Positions 21,719 to 33,350 of a stretch of 64,000 nucleotides of DNA are shown here, piece after piece. A model generated the notes under the pieces. It was not told where the DNA came from, searched no databases, and saw only the letters and a program-made list of their open reading frames with translations. The stretch spans positions 165,119,080 through 165,183,079 of the forward strand of contig NC_081413.1 of assembly GCF_030272615.1 (NCBI RefSeq). The letters run 5' to 3'. The position numbers and the translations under genes are program-made. Within the stretch, counting starts at the first letter, position 1; the number at the start of each line of letters is the position of its first letter. The stretch comes from Cryptomeria japonica (lineage: Eukaryota > Streptophyta > Pinopsida > Cupressales > Cupressaceae).

Positions 21719-21810
21719 GTTGCCATCAATGCCAAAGGGGGAGATTGTTGGAAAATGCACACTCCAATGAGAAATTGTAGGTGATTGAAGGTATTGTCAT
21801 TGATGGCAAC
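21719..21810 (+). promoter_or_regulatory. Inverted repeat enclosing K1 PPT and 3' LTR start
   Basis: gttgccatcaatg (21719-21731) and cattgatggcaac (21798-21810) are perfect 13-nt reverse complements. The PPT ccaaagggggagat and the LTR start lie in the loop of about 66 nt. K2, D and C have the same layout with one mismatch or so. Confidence 0.7.
21734..21745 (+). promoter_or_regulatory. PPT of K1
   Basis: aaagggggagat stands right before the LTR's TGTTGG. A second PPT-like copy (tcaaagggggag) lies about 165 bp upstream, near 21570, and a shorter one (cagggggagc) near 21622. Confidence 0.88.
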
Positions 21811-22517
21811 CTTGCAAACCTATGATACTGGAAGGCACTGACACCAACAGACTCAACACCGACACACAGATCACCAACACCGAAAAGATTGATCACCAAC
21901 ACCATGGCCGACAGGAATTTTGTATTTAATTGTAAAATCTTTTGTAAGCCGACTTGGCGGATTGTAATATGACTCATATATGTATGAGATCATTGTAGAT
22001 CATTTAGTGAGTAATAGATGGAAGGATAAATGCAAACCTAATATGTGAATTGTAAGGAAGATATTGGATAAGGGTTTATGTATATAGCAGAGCTTAAACC
22101 GGTACTGAATCTAGCATAGTAGATGCTGATCTGAAGTAGTACAAGATATTGGATTTGTATAATCCATTTTGTAAGTCAGTGAGACTTCTTTTGTAACTGA
22201 GCAGTGAGCTCTAGGCACTTGGCCTTCCTGTATGTGCAGGCCCCTATTGTAAACAGTAATATTCCCTAATTGGCCAGTAAGCGAATATTGTGGGTCACAA
22301 ATCCCACCAAGGTTTTTCCCACACCGAGTTTCCTCATTAAAAATACTGTGTTATGGTGTGTCTCTTATGTTGTGGTTATTGCTCTTATTTACTGCATTAT
22401 TTTAGGTTTACTGGTACATAATTTTGATATTCTTTTCATGTTATAATTCAAATAAATTCTTATACTAGTCAAATACTGATTCACCCCCACCTCTCAGTAT
22501 CTTTGGGAATCCTAACA
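21746..22517 (+). repeat. 3' LTR of K1
   Basis: 772 bp, paired with 15841-16604. It ends CCTAACA followed by the TSD AAGGG. Confidence 0.93.
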
Positions 22518-22526
22518 AAGGGGGGG

Positions 22527-22895
22527 TGTTAGAGTTATCTTCTATTAGCTAATAATTATTTATTTAATTATTAGTCTATTATACTCCATGCTTAAGCTAA
22601 ACTTAGGCATTTAATAATATTGTAGGTATTTAATAATTATTCTAATTATTAAATACACATTATTGCTTTAGGGTTTCTTTAGGGTTGCACATATTTAGGG
22701 TTGCACACCTTTAGGGTTGCTAATATCCTTTTATAAAGATTGTATTGTACTTTTTTATTAATTGATTCCCTCTTTGAATGATAATATTTTTCTTTAGAGC
22801 CATTATTGCTTTTTGCCTCCATTCTTCTCTTGTGATAGGTATTTTACTTGCATGTGTTCTTGGGATCTCTGCAGTTGTATTTCTCAACTTCTTCA
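22527..22895 (+). repeat. 3' LTR of LARD-like element
   Basis: It starts TGTTAGAG after the G run left from the PPT and ends CTTCTTCA before TSD ATGAC. Four TTTAGGGTT telobox-type phrases lie at about 22668-22718. Confidence 0.93.
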
Positions 22896-22900
22896 ATGAC

Positions 22901-23347
22901 CAAGTCAGAGGATAGGGTACATATTGGTGGGCCATACTTTAGTTGTCACTGGTACCTTCAGACCCTCTTTCCGCAGTGCTCATGTCATCGAATGTGCGAC
23001 ATGGTTATCCTTTGCTCTAATCACTATAAGCTTTGTGAATAGTGTGTGTGAAAATGACCCCTCCATGGGCCTCGTTTGGCTTATATGGGCCCTTCTCTCG
23101 CCCTTTCGTCTTTCTTCGATGTCCTGTTCTCATTTTCTCTTCAATTATTTCCATGCTTTACCTTTTTCCTCATCTTTCTCCTCTTTTCTCACCATTTTCT
23201 TCTTTTTCGAGAATTTCCTCGATTTTTTTTTTAGCTAACTGATTAAATTCTCAAGGGGGCATACCTCACCTTCATCTTCACGCTAGGGCACCTTTCTTCG
23301 TCTTTTACCCACCACCAATTTTTCCATTGCATAAAAGAGGGACAAAA
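22901..23347. other. Unassigned stretch before Tat-type LTR, with PPT
   Basis: No recognisable gene. The last bases (agagggacaaaa) are the PPT of the LTR that follows, so part of this stretch is probably the 3' UTR of a truncated Tat-type element. Its start continues the sequence interrupted by the LARD-like element at 12996. Confidence 0.45.
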
Positions 23348-24578
23348 TGTAGACGTCTAAAATTAATGAAATAATTATTTAACTAATTTAAGCCTTTCCA
23401 CATAATTAATTAATTTAATTATGTCAATCCCTTCCATCTTAAGAATAATTAAATCAAATTTAAATAATCTTATCACTATAGTTTTTATTATTAATTTATT
23501 AAAAATTGATTATTCCTCATTCATCTAAAGTCATTTCAATCAAATCTCCATTAGTATTAATTTTAATTAACTAAGCTAGATCAAGTGATTCCTACAAATC
23601 AAATTTTCTAATCCTATCATCTTGCATAATTTATCACTCTCTAATCAAGCTTATCATTTTTTTGAATTTTATATTCCTCCACTCATTCTCTCTTCTCATG
23701 TCACATCCTCCTTTCCCATTTCTATTCTAATTACTCATCAAGCCACCTAATCAGTACCCTTAATCTCTTGCACATTCTCAATCACCTAGATTAGGGATGA
23801 GTCAACTCCTTGCCATAAATATATTTTCTCATCTCACCCTCCAAACCTTAAATACAACAACTCTTGCCTCTTCCAAAGAATGTCAAATCCTTACAGATTC
23901 GTATGCTTCCTCTTCTTGAAGAATTTTTAATTCCTTTTTCCATTTAGTCTTCACACACAATCTTCTATTTTGGAATTTTTAATTCCTCCTCCCTTCCCCA
24001 AGGAATTTAATATTCCTTTTTATCTTCCTAATGTACTTGGGGAACTATTCCCCATGTACTAGTGGGGTGTGGAGACAAGAAATGCCTTTATGGTATATCT
24101 ATTGGATCCCACACCTTGTCCTCTCAATCCTCCCCCACTTTCTTTCAATCATAGCCCTCCATATCAAACCAATATTGGCCCTCTATTTTAGCCTCCTCTA
24201 ATCCATAAATTGGAGTCTCCTCTCCTCACAAATCATCCACCTTTTATGAAATCTTATGATACTCATTTGAGTCTTGCAATCCATCTATTATACACTCATA
24301 ATGCCTAATTATTTCCTCATACAATCCATATCAGCTACATCCACCATTTGAATCAATCCTATCTTTTTGTGTAGTGGAGAGAAATCCACATATCCCCTTC
24401 TAAAAGAGAAAATCAAATCAAGTGGAGCACAAGGGCATATTTCTACTTTATCAAGCTCAATCAGAGGAAGAGTAGAAACTAAGGTATAATAGTTATTAGT
24501 TTCATTTGAATGCTTTGTTTGTGTTTCATATATGATTTATTCTACCAACCATTAGCTTAGATTTCCCCCCCTTTGACA
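23348..24578 (+). repeat. Tat-type LTR, isolated
   Basis: It starts TGTAGACGTCTAAAA after a PPT. It shares with the 7570 LTR the gtagac start, AT-rich blocks, the tcactatag phrase, the ggtgtggagacaagaaatgcctttatgg region and the tail of purine-rich agtagaaac/ataatag phrases. The end is placed at tttgaca. It is clearly diverged from 7570-8690, so they are different insertions. No coding interior of its own is visible upstream. Confidence 0.72.
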
Positions 24579-24579
24579 T

Positions 24580-24719
24580 GTATATATATATGTATATGTA
24601 TATGTGTGTGTGTGTGTGTATACACACATACACATATGTACATATCTATACATACAGATACATATACATGTATACATACATACATACATACATATATGTG
24701 TGTATGTGTGTATATGTAC

Positions 24720-24810
<91 letters not shown>

Positions 24811-24813
24811 TAC
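24580..24813 (+). repeat. (ACATAC)n / (TG)n microsatellite, left part
   Basis: Alternating tatatgtgtgtgtg and catacatacat phrases turn into a near-perfect cacata hexamer array from about 24718. Both strands are open for many codons only because a hexamer repeat has no stop. Confidence 0.97.
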
Positions 24814-25995
24814 TGTTGGCATTTTTGATGATTGATGTTGTGATTGTCATTGATGGACACACACTTGATTTGAGATCACTTTTTGTATGTATGAGTTAAA
24901 GCTCAACCGGTATTTTGTTCCAATTGGTATGATGTATTATAGTCTTTAGACTATCGGTGTTTTGCAGAAAGTGTTTACCGGTATGAAGTAGTATGAAGAC
25001 CCAAGCGGTTCAAGGATCTCAAGCGGTACGAAGGAACAAAGCGGCACAACTCATATTTCCCAGTCTTCATTTTGTCAAATTGGCAACTGATATTTTGCTT
25101 AAACTGGTATTTTGTTTGAACCGGTAATACTCTGTGATGAGTTACCAACCAGCATTTTGTGATGAGTTACCATCCATCGATTGTTTTGCGGTGCCGACAC
25201 TCTGGTGGTGCTTTTTGTGTTGTGTTACCAATTATGTCTAGATGCATTGAACCTAGGAAATTGTATTGTAATCCTATTGGACTGACATGCAATCAGTTTC
25301 CTTTATAAGGACATCATGTCTAGGGGTTTAGGTTGTTGCTAGGGTTTAAGGTGGTTGATGAGTTTTTGTAAGTGAGATTATAGAAGAGAAGTTCATGTCT
25401 GTGAGAAAATGTAGAGTATGAATGTGTTGAAGACTAAAGTAATGCTGGAATGCATTAGGAATGAGCTATCAAGGTTCTAACCAAGAAATCTGTGCTATTT
25501 GCTAGATCACTCACTTGTTGATTACTCACATCTTCAACAAGTCTGAAGCCCTTAACTGGGTAGGCCCAAAAAACCTTTTGTAAATCCTGTAACAAGGTAG
25601 TTCACATCTGTGGATCTAAAATACTCTTGCAAGGTAGTCTTTAATTGGACTTATCTCCTAACAGAGATTGAGTTTCCTAACATGATCTGTTCTGGTAAAG
25701 AACATTGTATGACCTTAACTAGTTTGACCTTAATCGGCCTGGTTCCTATTCTGCAAATAGTTACTTGTGAGTTTCATCTCACCGTGGTTTTTCCCATTTG
25801 GGTTTCCACATCAAAATATCTTATGTTATGGTGATTGTGCTTCTGTGGGTGAATGCATTATTTTCTATTTGGTTTGCATGTGTACTAACTGGTTTGTTTG
25901 CTAAACTATTTTACCGGTTTACTGCTAGACTAGTAAAGTGTTTAAGTACATTGATTTTTGGCATACTAATTCACCCCCCCTCTTAGTATTCATCA
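24814..25995 (+). repeat. Solo LTR inserted in the microsatellite
   Basis: 1,182 bp from TGTTGGCATTTTTG to GTATTCATCA, flanked on both sides by CATAC (24809-24813, 25996-26000). The flank is itself the repeat unit, so the TSD is weak evidence taken alone. Internal marks of a copia LTR are ttgtcattgatgg near the start, gtttttcccatttgggtttcc near 25787 and aattcaccccccctcttagt at the end. No PBS or interior follows. Confidence 0.85.
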
Positions 25996-26150
<155 letters not shown>

Positions 26151-26351
26151 ATAATATAGACACACACATATGTGTATGTGTGTTGAAAGGTGTGGCCCTT
26201 GGTCTTTGTGCAACAAAAGCAGTGTGTTTGTGACATGGCTTAACCGCTGCCCATGGATTCTATAAGTCTAGTGGTTGTATCAGGCATTGACAGGTCAATC
26301 TTTTGGTGCAACGACAACCAATCCCAACAATATATATAGACACACACACAC

Positions 26352-26650
26352 ACACATAATCCTTAGACTCACCCCTTAATACTAGAGCATCACTAGAGGA
26401 ATCATCCATATATTTTATTCTAATCTTGTCATAAAAAAATCTAATAGTTTCTTCCAATTTAGGTGGATATAAAACTATAATGTGGGAATAATCTATGAAA
26501 TTTTTTTATTATGAAAATGGGTAGTAGCTATGATCCATGTAAATTGGAGGAAATGATTAGAGTTTTTTTTAGTGGTGAGATTAGGATAAAATCTATGGAT
26601 AATTCCTCTAGTGATGCTCTAGTATTAAGAGGTAAGTATAAGGATATATG
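26352..26650. repeat. Inverted duplication of a copia gag fragment
   Basis: 26352-26463 (minus sense) and 26538-26650 (plus sense) are about 112-bp arms with a spacer of about 75 bp. Both read KLEE.IR......IRIK.MD then SSSDALVLRG, a gag segment before the zinc knuckle. The arms differ at scattered positions. Confidence 0.75.
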
Positions 26651-27600
26651 GGGGTTATAAGAAAGCGTGTAGAGACAAGAAGTCCAATAAGAAGGAAAAT
26701 TCAAAGTCTCCTAGTAAGACTAATATGAAATGCTAAAATTATGGGCAAGAAAAGTCACACAAAGAAGGATTGCAAATCCAAAAAAGAATGATTCCTCTAA
26801 TAGATCTTCTAACTTTGATTAATATGATAATCTTGTGTTTGCATCTACCAACATTAATTATGATGATGTTTAGTTTATTAACTCAGGTGCATCATACCAC
26901 ATGAATCATCATAGGGAGTGGGAATACTATTATAAATATTGTGATGAATGGAATGCTTATCTTTGGATAGTAAGTCAAGGGAAAGTGAAAGGGTTTTTTG
27001 TGGATGGGGGAGTGAGGATATTCTTTAATTATTTACATATACTAGGTTTATCTATAAAATTGACTTATGTCTCTAAGATTATTGACTCTTATGTACATAT
27101 ATTATATTTGATAAAAAAGGGTTTAGCTTAGTTGAAATTTGGTATTGGCTTAATCTATGAGGTCAACACTCTATTTAGGCTAGGTGCATCAATTTTTTGT
27201 GGCTTTTTAAAAGTTATCATAATTATATTAGGTTTTTGGTGGCATCACTAATTGGGTCATATTAGAGAGAAATGCCTCAAAACTTTGATAATTAAGAATT
27301 TGGTGGAAGGAATTCAACATTATTTAGTTGGATTTGAATTTAGTCAATATTGTTGTCAAGTATAGGTTGTTGTGCACCTTGCACAAGAAGAATTATTTTA
27401 ATTATGTAGAAAAAATATTTATTTGTGGTTCATCCTAGGAGATGTGTTTAGCCACATTAAATATTTATTTGGGACCCATTTGTAAAGTTGTATTTAACAT
27501 TGGTTAGATATTTTATGTGTGGGTTGCATAGGAAAAAATATGTAATATTTGGGAAACTTAGCACCAAAAAGTAAATTTGGGGTCAGTGTTTTTGTGTATT
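26538..27600 (+). pseudogene. Decayed Ty1/copia gag-protease-preintegrase fragment
   Basis: In order, with many stops and frame changes: a gag end (SSSDALVLRG), a worn zinc-knuckle region (about 26740-26790), a protease block (FINSGASYHMNHHREW, about 26876-26925, the DSGAS..M active-site region with D changed to N), VKGFFVDGG, LHILGLSIKLTYVSKI, and a pre-integrase block (WWHH then LGHIREKCLKTL, about 27240-27290; VEGI). Further downstream only scattered resemblance to integrase remains. No LTR could be attached to it. Confidence 0.65.
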
Positions 27601-28059
27601 CATAGCTTTAAGGAACATGTTTTTACCTCACCATTTGGTTATATTTATATAATCTTGACCCTATAAATAAAGAACATGCTTAATGGTTGAGGTTGGCTAT
27701 CTTTTGACTATTTGGCTAGTTGGTGGTTTTGGCTTAAATTTCATTGTATCGAAATTTCTTTTGAATAGTGCATATGCAAAGAATGACATGGGATGTGTGG
27801 ATACATTGTTGCAAACATGGAGGATGTGTTGGAGGAGCTTGATGTTTTAAAAATATTCATAAAGGCTCTATAAGTGCATTGTAATTTTTTCATTGTCTAA
27901 TAATACATTGAGTGTGGATGCTTTTGGAGGCTAGTTTCTTCCCTCTTGAGGGTTTTACTATGTATATCTTGTGTTATCTCATGGCATGTCTCAGATCTTT
28001 GCATGTGGTTATTTTGTAAGATTATATGCATGATTTTATATCATGGGGTTATGCAGGAA
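27601..28059. other. No recognisable feature
   Basis: Possibly the continuing, unrecognisable 3' part of the copia fragment. No open frame or repeat of note. Confidence 0.4.
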
Positions 28060-29252
28060 TGTTGAACCCAAGGCAAGACTGAGAGGGGGGGTGAATCAAT
28101 TAAAAGCAAAAATTAATGCAACACATAAACAATTAAACATCCACACACATGAAACAAATGAACACCAATATTTTTTATGTAGAAAACCCAAACATGGAAA
28201 AACCATGGTGAGCATCCACCCAAAAAAATATATCCACTATGTATATCAGATTACAATGAAAAGACCTCACTTCTCCGAATTTGCAAACCAAGGCTAACTG
28301 CTCTTGGGGTAAGTTACGAAAGAGGACTTGCAAAATTGAAGCTAACTACAATAGGGTAAGATACAAAAAGATATAAAAATAAGGATCTCTTGATCATGAA
28401 GCTATCCTTTAACTCTGCATCAACACACACAACTCAGACCTCAACTACCAACACTCTATCTTATATCTCTGTCATAGTCTCAAAAACAACTTGTATATCA
28501 TTTGAACACAACTCTTCTTCTTTGATATTCATCAAACCTCATTAACTACCTTCACATCACAAATTTATACTCTACACCTCATCTCATGATTCTACTCATT
28601 TTCCACATTCAACTCAATCAAGTACGCATTCCTTATATTCAAGATAGATCATCAAAGCTTGAACCAAGTCAATTTGAATCAATACAAACCTTCTAAACCA
28701 AAGACACACATGTTTATCCACTCCAAGAGAAAGAGGGGAACAAAACACATCTTCCAAATATCAATTCATCGATCCACAATCATCAGAATATAGCAAACAA
28801 CATATCAACACACTATGCATCCATATAAGCAATTAACAGTCAAAACATATCCCCCAATGCAAATAAATCTCATTTGGATCTCCACACGCTACAGCGAGAA
28901 TCCATAACACATCAAACAATATTCCATAAATTATATCCAGACCCAAAAATAGGTCTAGCATAGAATATCACAACCAACTATGAACAATGTCATAACACCC
29001 AGAGAACACAATGATATTTCCAGACCACAAAACTATCATATCCAGGATACCAAAACTATATCCAAAGAAGATAACAATAACAAACTACATTAGCAACACT
29101 TTCTGGACCAGAACACTTCTAGAACAACCAATAGAACAACTGCATCACCAACACAACAAGATATCTTTGCACCATAGACATTCTAGACCAACACCAATCC
29201 ATAACAACAAGTTTAACATCAATAACAACTCCAACAACACTTACTTCCAACA
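28060..29252 (-). repeat. Solo LTR (copia type)
   Basis: On the minus strand it starts TGTTGGAAGTAAGTG and ends gccttgggttcaaca after gattcaccccccctctcagt. AGGAA flanks both ends (28055-28059, 29253-29257), a perfect TSD. The 1,193-bp length and both termini match the LTR of element G (60874-61998), so they belong to one family. No interior is present. Confidence 0.88.
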
Positions 29253-29257
29253 AGGAA

Positions 29258-30504
29258 ATCAATCGATCAACTTGTATTATTTTCTTAATAAGTGATATTA
29301 GAGTCGTGGCTATGGTTGTGGTGTGTGAGAGACCCATGTTTTGGTATAACCCTTTTATGAGAAAATAATGCAAAGTTGAAGCAATGACAATGCTGGAGAT
29401 ATTTTAAATATTCCAAGGTATGAGATATGCTGTGTAAGTTTTTAATTATAGATTTCAGGTTTACAAGTCTTTTGTTATATTTTGTAGGTCTAGGGTTTGA
29501 ATCATGTTGCAAAAACGGATTTTTCCTTGTTTTTCATCATTTGGGTTTTATGGGGAAGTTTTATATAATATCCCTTGGGACAAAATGAATCTCATCATTG
29601 GATCTGGGAGGTCGAAGAAATGGATATTGGTATTAAATTTGGCTTATTTGAGCTAGTATGATTTTTAATTTTTATTTTTACCATACCCTCTTGTTGCTAT
29701 ATGATTGTACAATTCCTCTACAATAAAAATACAATTCTTATGAATTTACGTTCTAGGGGTTCATAGATCCCTTTGTACCAACCTATGCCAACCATCTGAT
29801 TGTTTCGTACAAGCATATCAATCCTACTAGCTGGTGGGTGCTATTTAGTCCCTTAATACCACACCCCTAGTCTCTTGGGCCCTATACCTAGCCCCATGGG
29901 TAGAACTTTAGAATTTAATTTTTTTTAAATAACACAAAATTTGAATAATTTCAAAACATTTGAAATTTGTCACTTAGGACAACCTACACTCAATCAATCT
30001 ACCGCCACTACCCACCAATAATTTATGTCTTCCTTCCTAACACCATTATGGTATCAATTATATGATTAGTCATATAGCCTATCATACAACCCCTAAATTT
30101 AAATGGGGCTATTTTTTTTGGGGGGGGGGCATAACTTTTACTAATGGAGTTCATATTTTGACTATCAACAATTGTTGGGAAGCTCTCTTTGGGAAATACA
30201 TAATGGAATAGTTTTGGTTTCTATATTTTGCTATTTTTGTTAGTTTTTGGTGCCATGAAGGCAATAATTTCTCTAAAATGATTATTTGGTCATAACTTTT
30301 GCATACAAATTCAATTTCAAGTTTTGAACAGGTGATGGAGAGAATTTGCAGAGTACTACACAGTGGATCAAGTAGTTTGTCACTTGGATGAGAAAAGAGA
30401 GAGTTTGGTACATGTTTGGTCATTTATAGGAGCTTGAGATACAGGGTTCGATTCCATAAGCATCTGAACATATTTGATGGTGAAAAATTAAGGGAGTGCA
30501 TGTT
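29258..30504. other. No recognisable feature
   Basis: No long frame, array or LTR end seen. A G/T run (tttttttttgggggggggg) lies at about 30113-30130. Confidence 0.4.
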
Positions 30505-30509
30505 CTTAT

Positions 30510-31738
30510 TGTTAGACAGTTCTGATACTAGATGAAAATTGAGAGGTGGGGGGGAGTGAATCAGTTTTCTTACAAGTATAATAGTTAATGCAGATTATAA
30601 AATTTATATCGGAGCACAAAGAAACCAACACAATGAAAGATAAAGCATGAAAGCACAATAGACACAACACCAATATTTTGATGTGGAAAACCCGGTAAAG
30701 GGAAAAACCATGGTGGGAAACCCTACCCACAATCAGATAATACTTCTGCAATAGTATGTGAAATAATTACAATGGGGACTGCACTTGCAATTAGGCCAAC
30801 TACCTAGAGCACACTGCTCATCATAAAAGGGAAGTCTCATTGAATTACAAACACATCAGACTACAATTTGAAAAGAATGATCTGTGGAAGTAGCATCTCC
30901 TAATGCTTGATACAGTTTCGGTTAAGCATTGATGTCTGCCCTGCAACACCAAATCCTTTACAACCTTCCACCAAATGATATATCATTGTTCATACATAAA
31001 CTTTTCTCTAATAATGTAGACATAACCATCGATCCCAAGATTACATGAATAAGTTGCCTATAAGTACGATTCATCAACCTTAATGATAAGGTCAGCTAAA
31101 CCCTTAACCTATAAACCCATAATTACAAAAATTACATCACGTGATATGACCAGATCAATATTATGATTTACGTTACATAGCATGGACCTAATTCAAATTC
31201 CCAAACAATTACATCCTCCAGAAATCATGCTAAGACCAATCTCCAACATGTTTCACCAACCGGTAGAAACCCTTAGTGCCATAACACAGAATAATCAACC
31301 AAATCCAAATAGGACCACCAAATCAGCATGCCATCCAATTTGAAGCCACCAAACAATTAGAACATGATCAAGAACACCTTCAACACAATAAGAAACCATT
31401 TCCATAAGATGGACCAAAATCACTTAACCAAATCATCAAGTATTGCCAACTGGTAAAGCTAACGGGTACCAAGAAATATCAATTAGGAACATAAGCGATA
31501 GCTTCTGGAGCACCAAATCATGAACCAATAGAAAATGACAAGCATATAGCCAACCTGAATAACCATACAAAACCGAATCCAAGGATCTAATCATACCAGA
31601 TCAGAATCACAGCCAAAACCAAGACAAACACTAAGTCTAACCGGGATAGGTCCAATCGGGATAGCAGAACCATATCCAACTGGGATATAGTGTTGACAAC
31701 AATGACAACATTTAACCAAATCTAGCATATTGCCAACA
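30510..31738 (-). repeat. Solo LTR (copia type)
   Basis: On the minus strand it starts TGTTGGCAATATGC and ends at tgtctaaca (plus-strand tgttagacag at 30510). CTTAT flanks both ends (30505-30509, 31739-31743). It contains the usual caccccccacctctcaatt tail, ggttttccacat phrases and an ..gttgtcattgttgtcaac motif near the start. 1,229 bp, no interior. Confidence 0.88.
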
Positions 31739-31743
31739 CTTAT

Positions 31744-32680
31744 GAGACACATTTGATGGTGTAGAAAATTATCAGATTTGGTGATTCCGTATATAGGTTT
31801 ATAAGAGTTTTCAAACTTTGGGCTTTGATGGTAATAGGTACATAGGACATCTTTTGTTTTTGAGGACATGGGTTGATATGTGTGAGAATTAGAGTCTTGG
31901 TATAGTGATAATTGAGTAGAGGTACATTGATGGTGATGATTATGATGCATGGATGTTCATGTGCATTCAAGCATTGACATGACATGACCATAACTTAGCA
32001 AATTATAAGTGGTGACATGGTTAATATTTAGAAGGTTGATCCTATCTCCTAGATATTTGTTTAGTTCCTTGGCTATGGTTTCAGATTTATAGACTTGTTT
32101 AGAAAATTAAATATGTAGTTGATTTGGTGTTTGAGTCTTGAGGTCTACAAGATCATCCTCTCTCATATCTTGGTTTACAAGTTACTTTCATTGTTTAAGA
32201 TCTACAAGTTACATTTTTTTTGGGTATACACAACCGATTGATTGTAGTGGGATGACTTCGATGTGGACTATTTATATCCACAATAAATTAATTTAGTGAC
32301 AATACAAAATTTATTGGTTGGCCTTGTATGTGGTCATTTGTGCATCGATATGTTGCATTGGGATGAGAAGATAGATGTTAGAGTGCCTAGATAGTTAGTT
32401 GTTGGGACTTATAGCGTGTTTTTATCACTATGTTATATATATATTAGATGTATAATTTAGTGTGAGCTTTTGGTAATGATATTTTGATGGTGTTTATATC
32501 TTCTTGTCTTGGAGACCTTTGTTCTACTTTTGTTTCTAGAATTGTTGGGATTGTAATTGAGTGTGTGCAAAGCATGGGTGATTAGTTTAGGAGATGGTTA
32601 TCACAATGCATGTGGATCTTGGTATGAAAATTAAATAGGAGATTTAGTAATTATGTGGATTCATCATTTGGTGATTAATG
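31744..32680. other. No recognisable feature
   Basis: T/G-rich, no convincing frame or repeat. The last part passes into the satellite-like unit. Confidence 0.4.
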
Positions 32681-32689
32681 ATCTTATAC

Positions 32690-32957
32690 AACTTTTTGCT
32701 GAATACAACTCATACTTTTTTTGTAACTTTCAATTTTTTTTTCCATAGTCAAATAGAATGGAGATACAAAAAATTGAGAGAGATTATTATTGAGGGACCC
32801 TACATGCACCTGTAGGTTTAGATGGAGCATTTTTAGGTGTCACTAATTCAGAGAAATATGTTATCATAGTTTAAGAGTGTTTGCACTTAGAGCTCTTATG
32901 AGATTGCATTGGAACAATTTAGCCTAGAACAATCAATAAAATTGGGGTGTGAAACAA
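32690..32957 (+). repeat. Satellite-like unit (about 340 bp family), left remnant
   Basis: It matches the units at 51483-52790: acaactttttgctgaatac, aaattgagagagattattattgaggga, taggtttagatggagcatttttaggtg, cttagagctctta.gagattgcattg. It is cut off by solo LTR F at 32957. Confidence 0.8.
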
Positions 32958-33350
32958 TGATGGTATGATGAAAGAATAAGTATCCGGTAGAATACTGAGA
33001 GTGGGGGGGGGGGGGGGGGAGTTAATCAGTAAACTGAAAAAATGATACAAACTTACCAAACTCAAACTCAAACACACAAAGTAAACTTATCAATAAAATA
33101 TCACTGTCAAGATCAATACTCGTAAGAATACCGGTTGACTGTTATAGCAACTTAATAGTAAACAACTTTAATCTTGTAAAAATCCAAATTCTTAATCATA
33201 TATCAACACACTCCATCTCTCAATGATTCCAATTATAATGCCTTATCAAAATAGCTAAGTAGTTAATCAAATCAACAAATAAGATTATAACCACAAAAAT
33301 ATTCACCACATGAAACAAAGGTTTATACGTGGAAAACCCAAATAGGTAAA

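Larger units (their letters stand above)
15841..22517 (+). mobile_element. Element K1: non-autonomous LTR retrotransposon with gag-like ORF and large ORF2
   Basis: LTRs at 15841-16604 and 21746-22517 run TGTTGGAAAATG to CCTAACA. AAGGG flanks both ends (15836-15840 and 22518-22522), a perfect TSD. A PBS sits at 16606-16618 and a PPT at 21734-21745. The interior codes for a coiled-coil/zinc-knuckle protein and, after a gap, a long second protein. No protease, integrase, RT or RNase H motif appears in any frame I could read. It is inserted in the PPT of the surrounding LARD-like element. K2 (53070-59755, minus) is a diverged, colinear relative of nearly the same length (6,677 versus 6,686 bp). 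Confidence 0.92.
12997..22895 (+). mobile_element. Short non-coding LTR retrotransposon (LARD-like), split by element K1
   Basis: Matching LTRs at 12997-13364 and 22527-22895 start TGTTAGAG and end TTCTTCA. They are flanked by ATGAC at 12992-12996 and 22896-22900, a perfect 5-bp TSD. A PBS follows the 5' LTR and a G-rich PPT precedes the 3' LTR. Removing K1 leaves an element of about 3.2 kb with about 2.5 kb of interior and no gag, protease, RT or integrase motif, so it is non-autonomous. By hand the LTRs differ at about 19 positions plus one indel over 368 bp (about 5%). Confidence 0.92.

Noticed and set aside
7570-24578. The Tat-type LTRs at 7570 and 23348 as the two ends of one large element
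   Set aside because: They are strongly diverged, each has its own PPT on its left, no PBS follows the first, and the DNA between is a mixture of unrelated pieces.
26180-26328. Possible SINE or small LTR-like insertion (tgttgaaagg to cccaaca) between dinucleotide runs
   Set aside because: The ends look suggestive, but no TSD, A or B box, or second copy could be shown.
29011-29373. ORFs of 80-95 codons around 29.0-29.4 kb as genes
   Set aside because: They lie in or across the end of a solo LTR and have low-complexity composition and no homologous copy.
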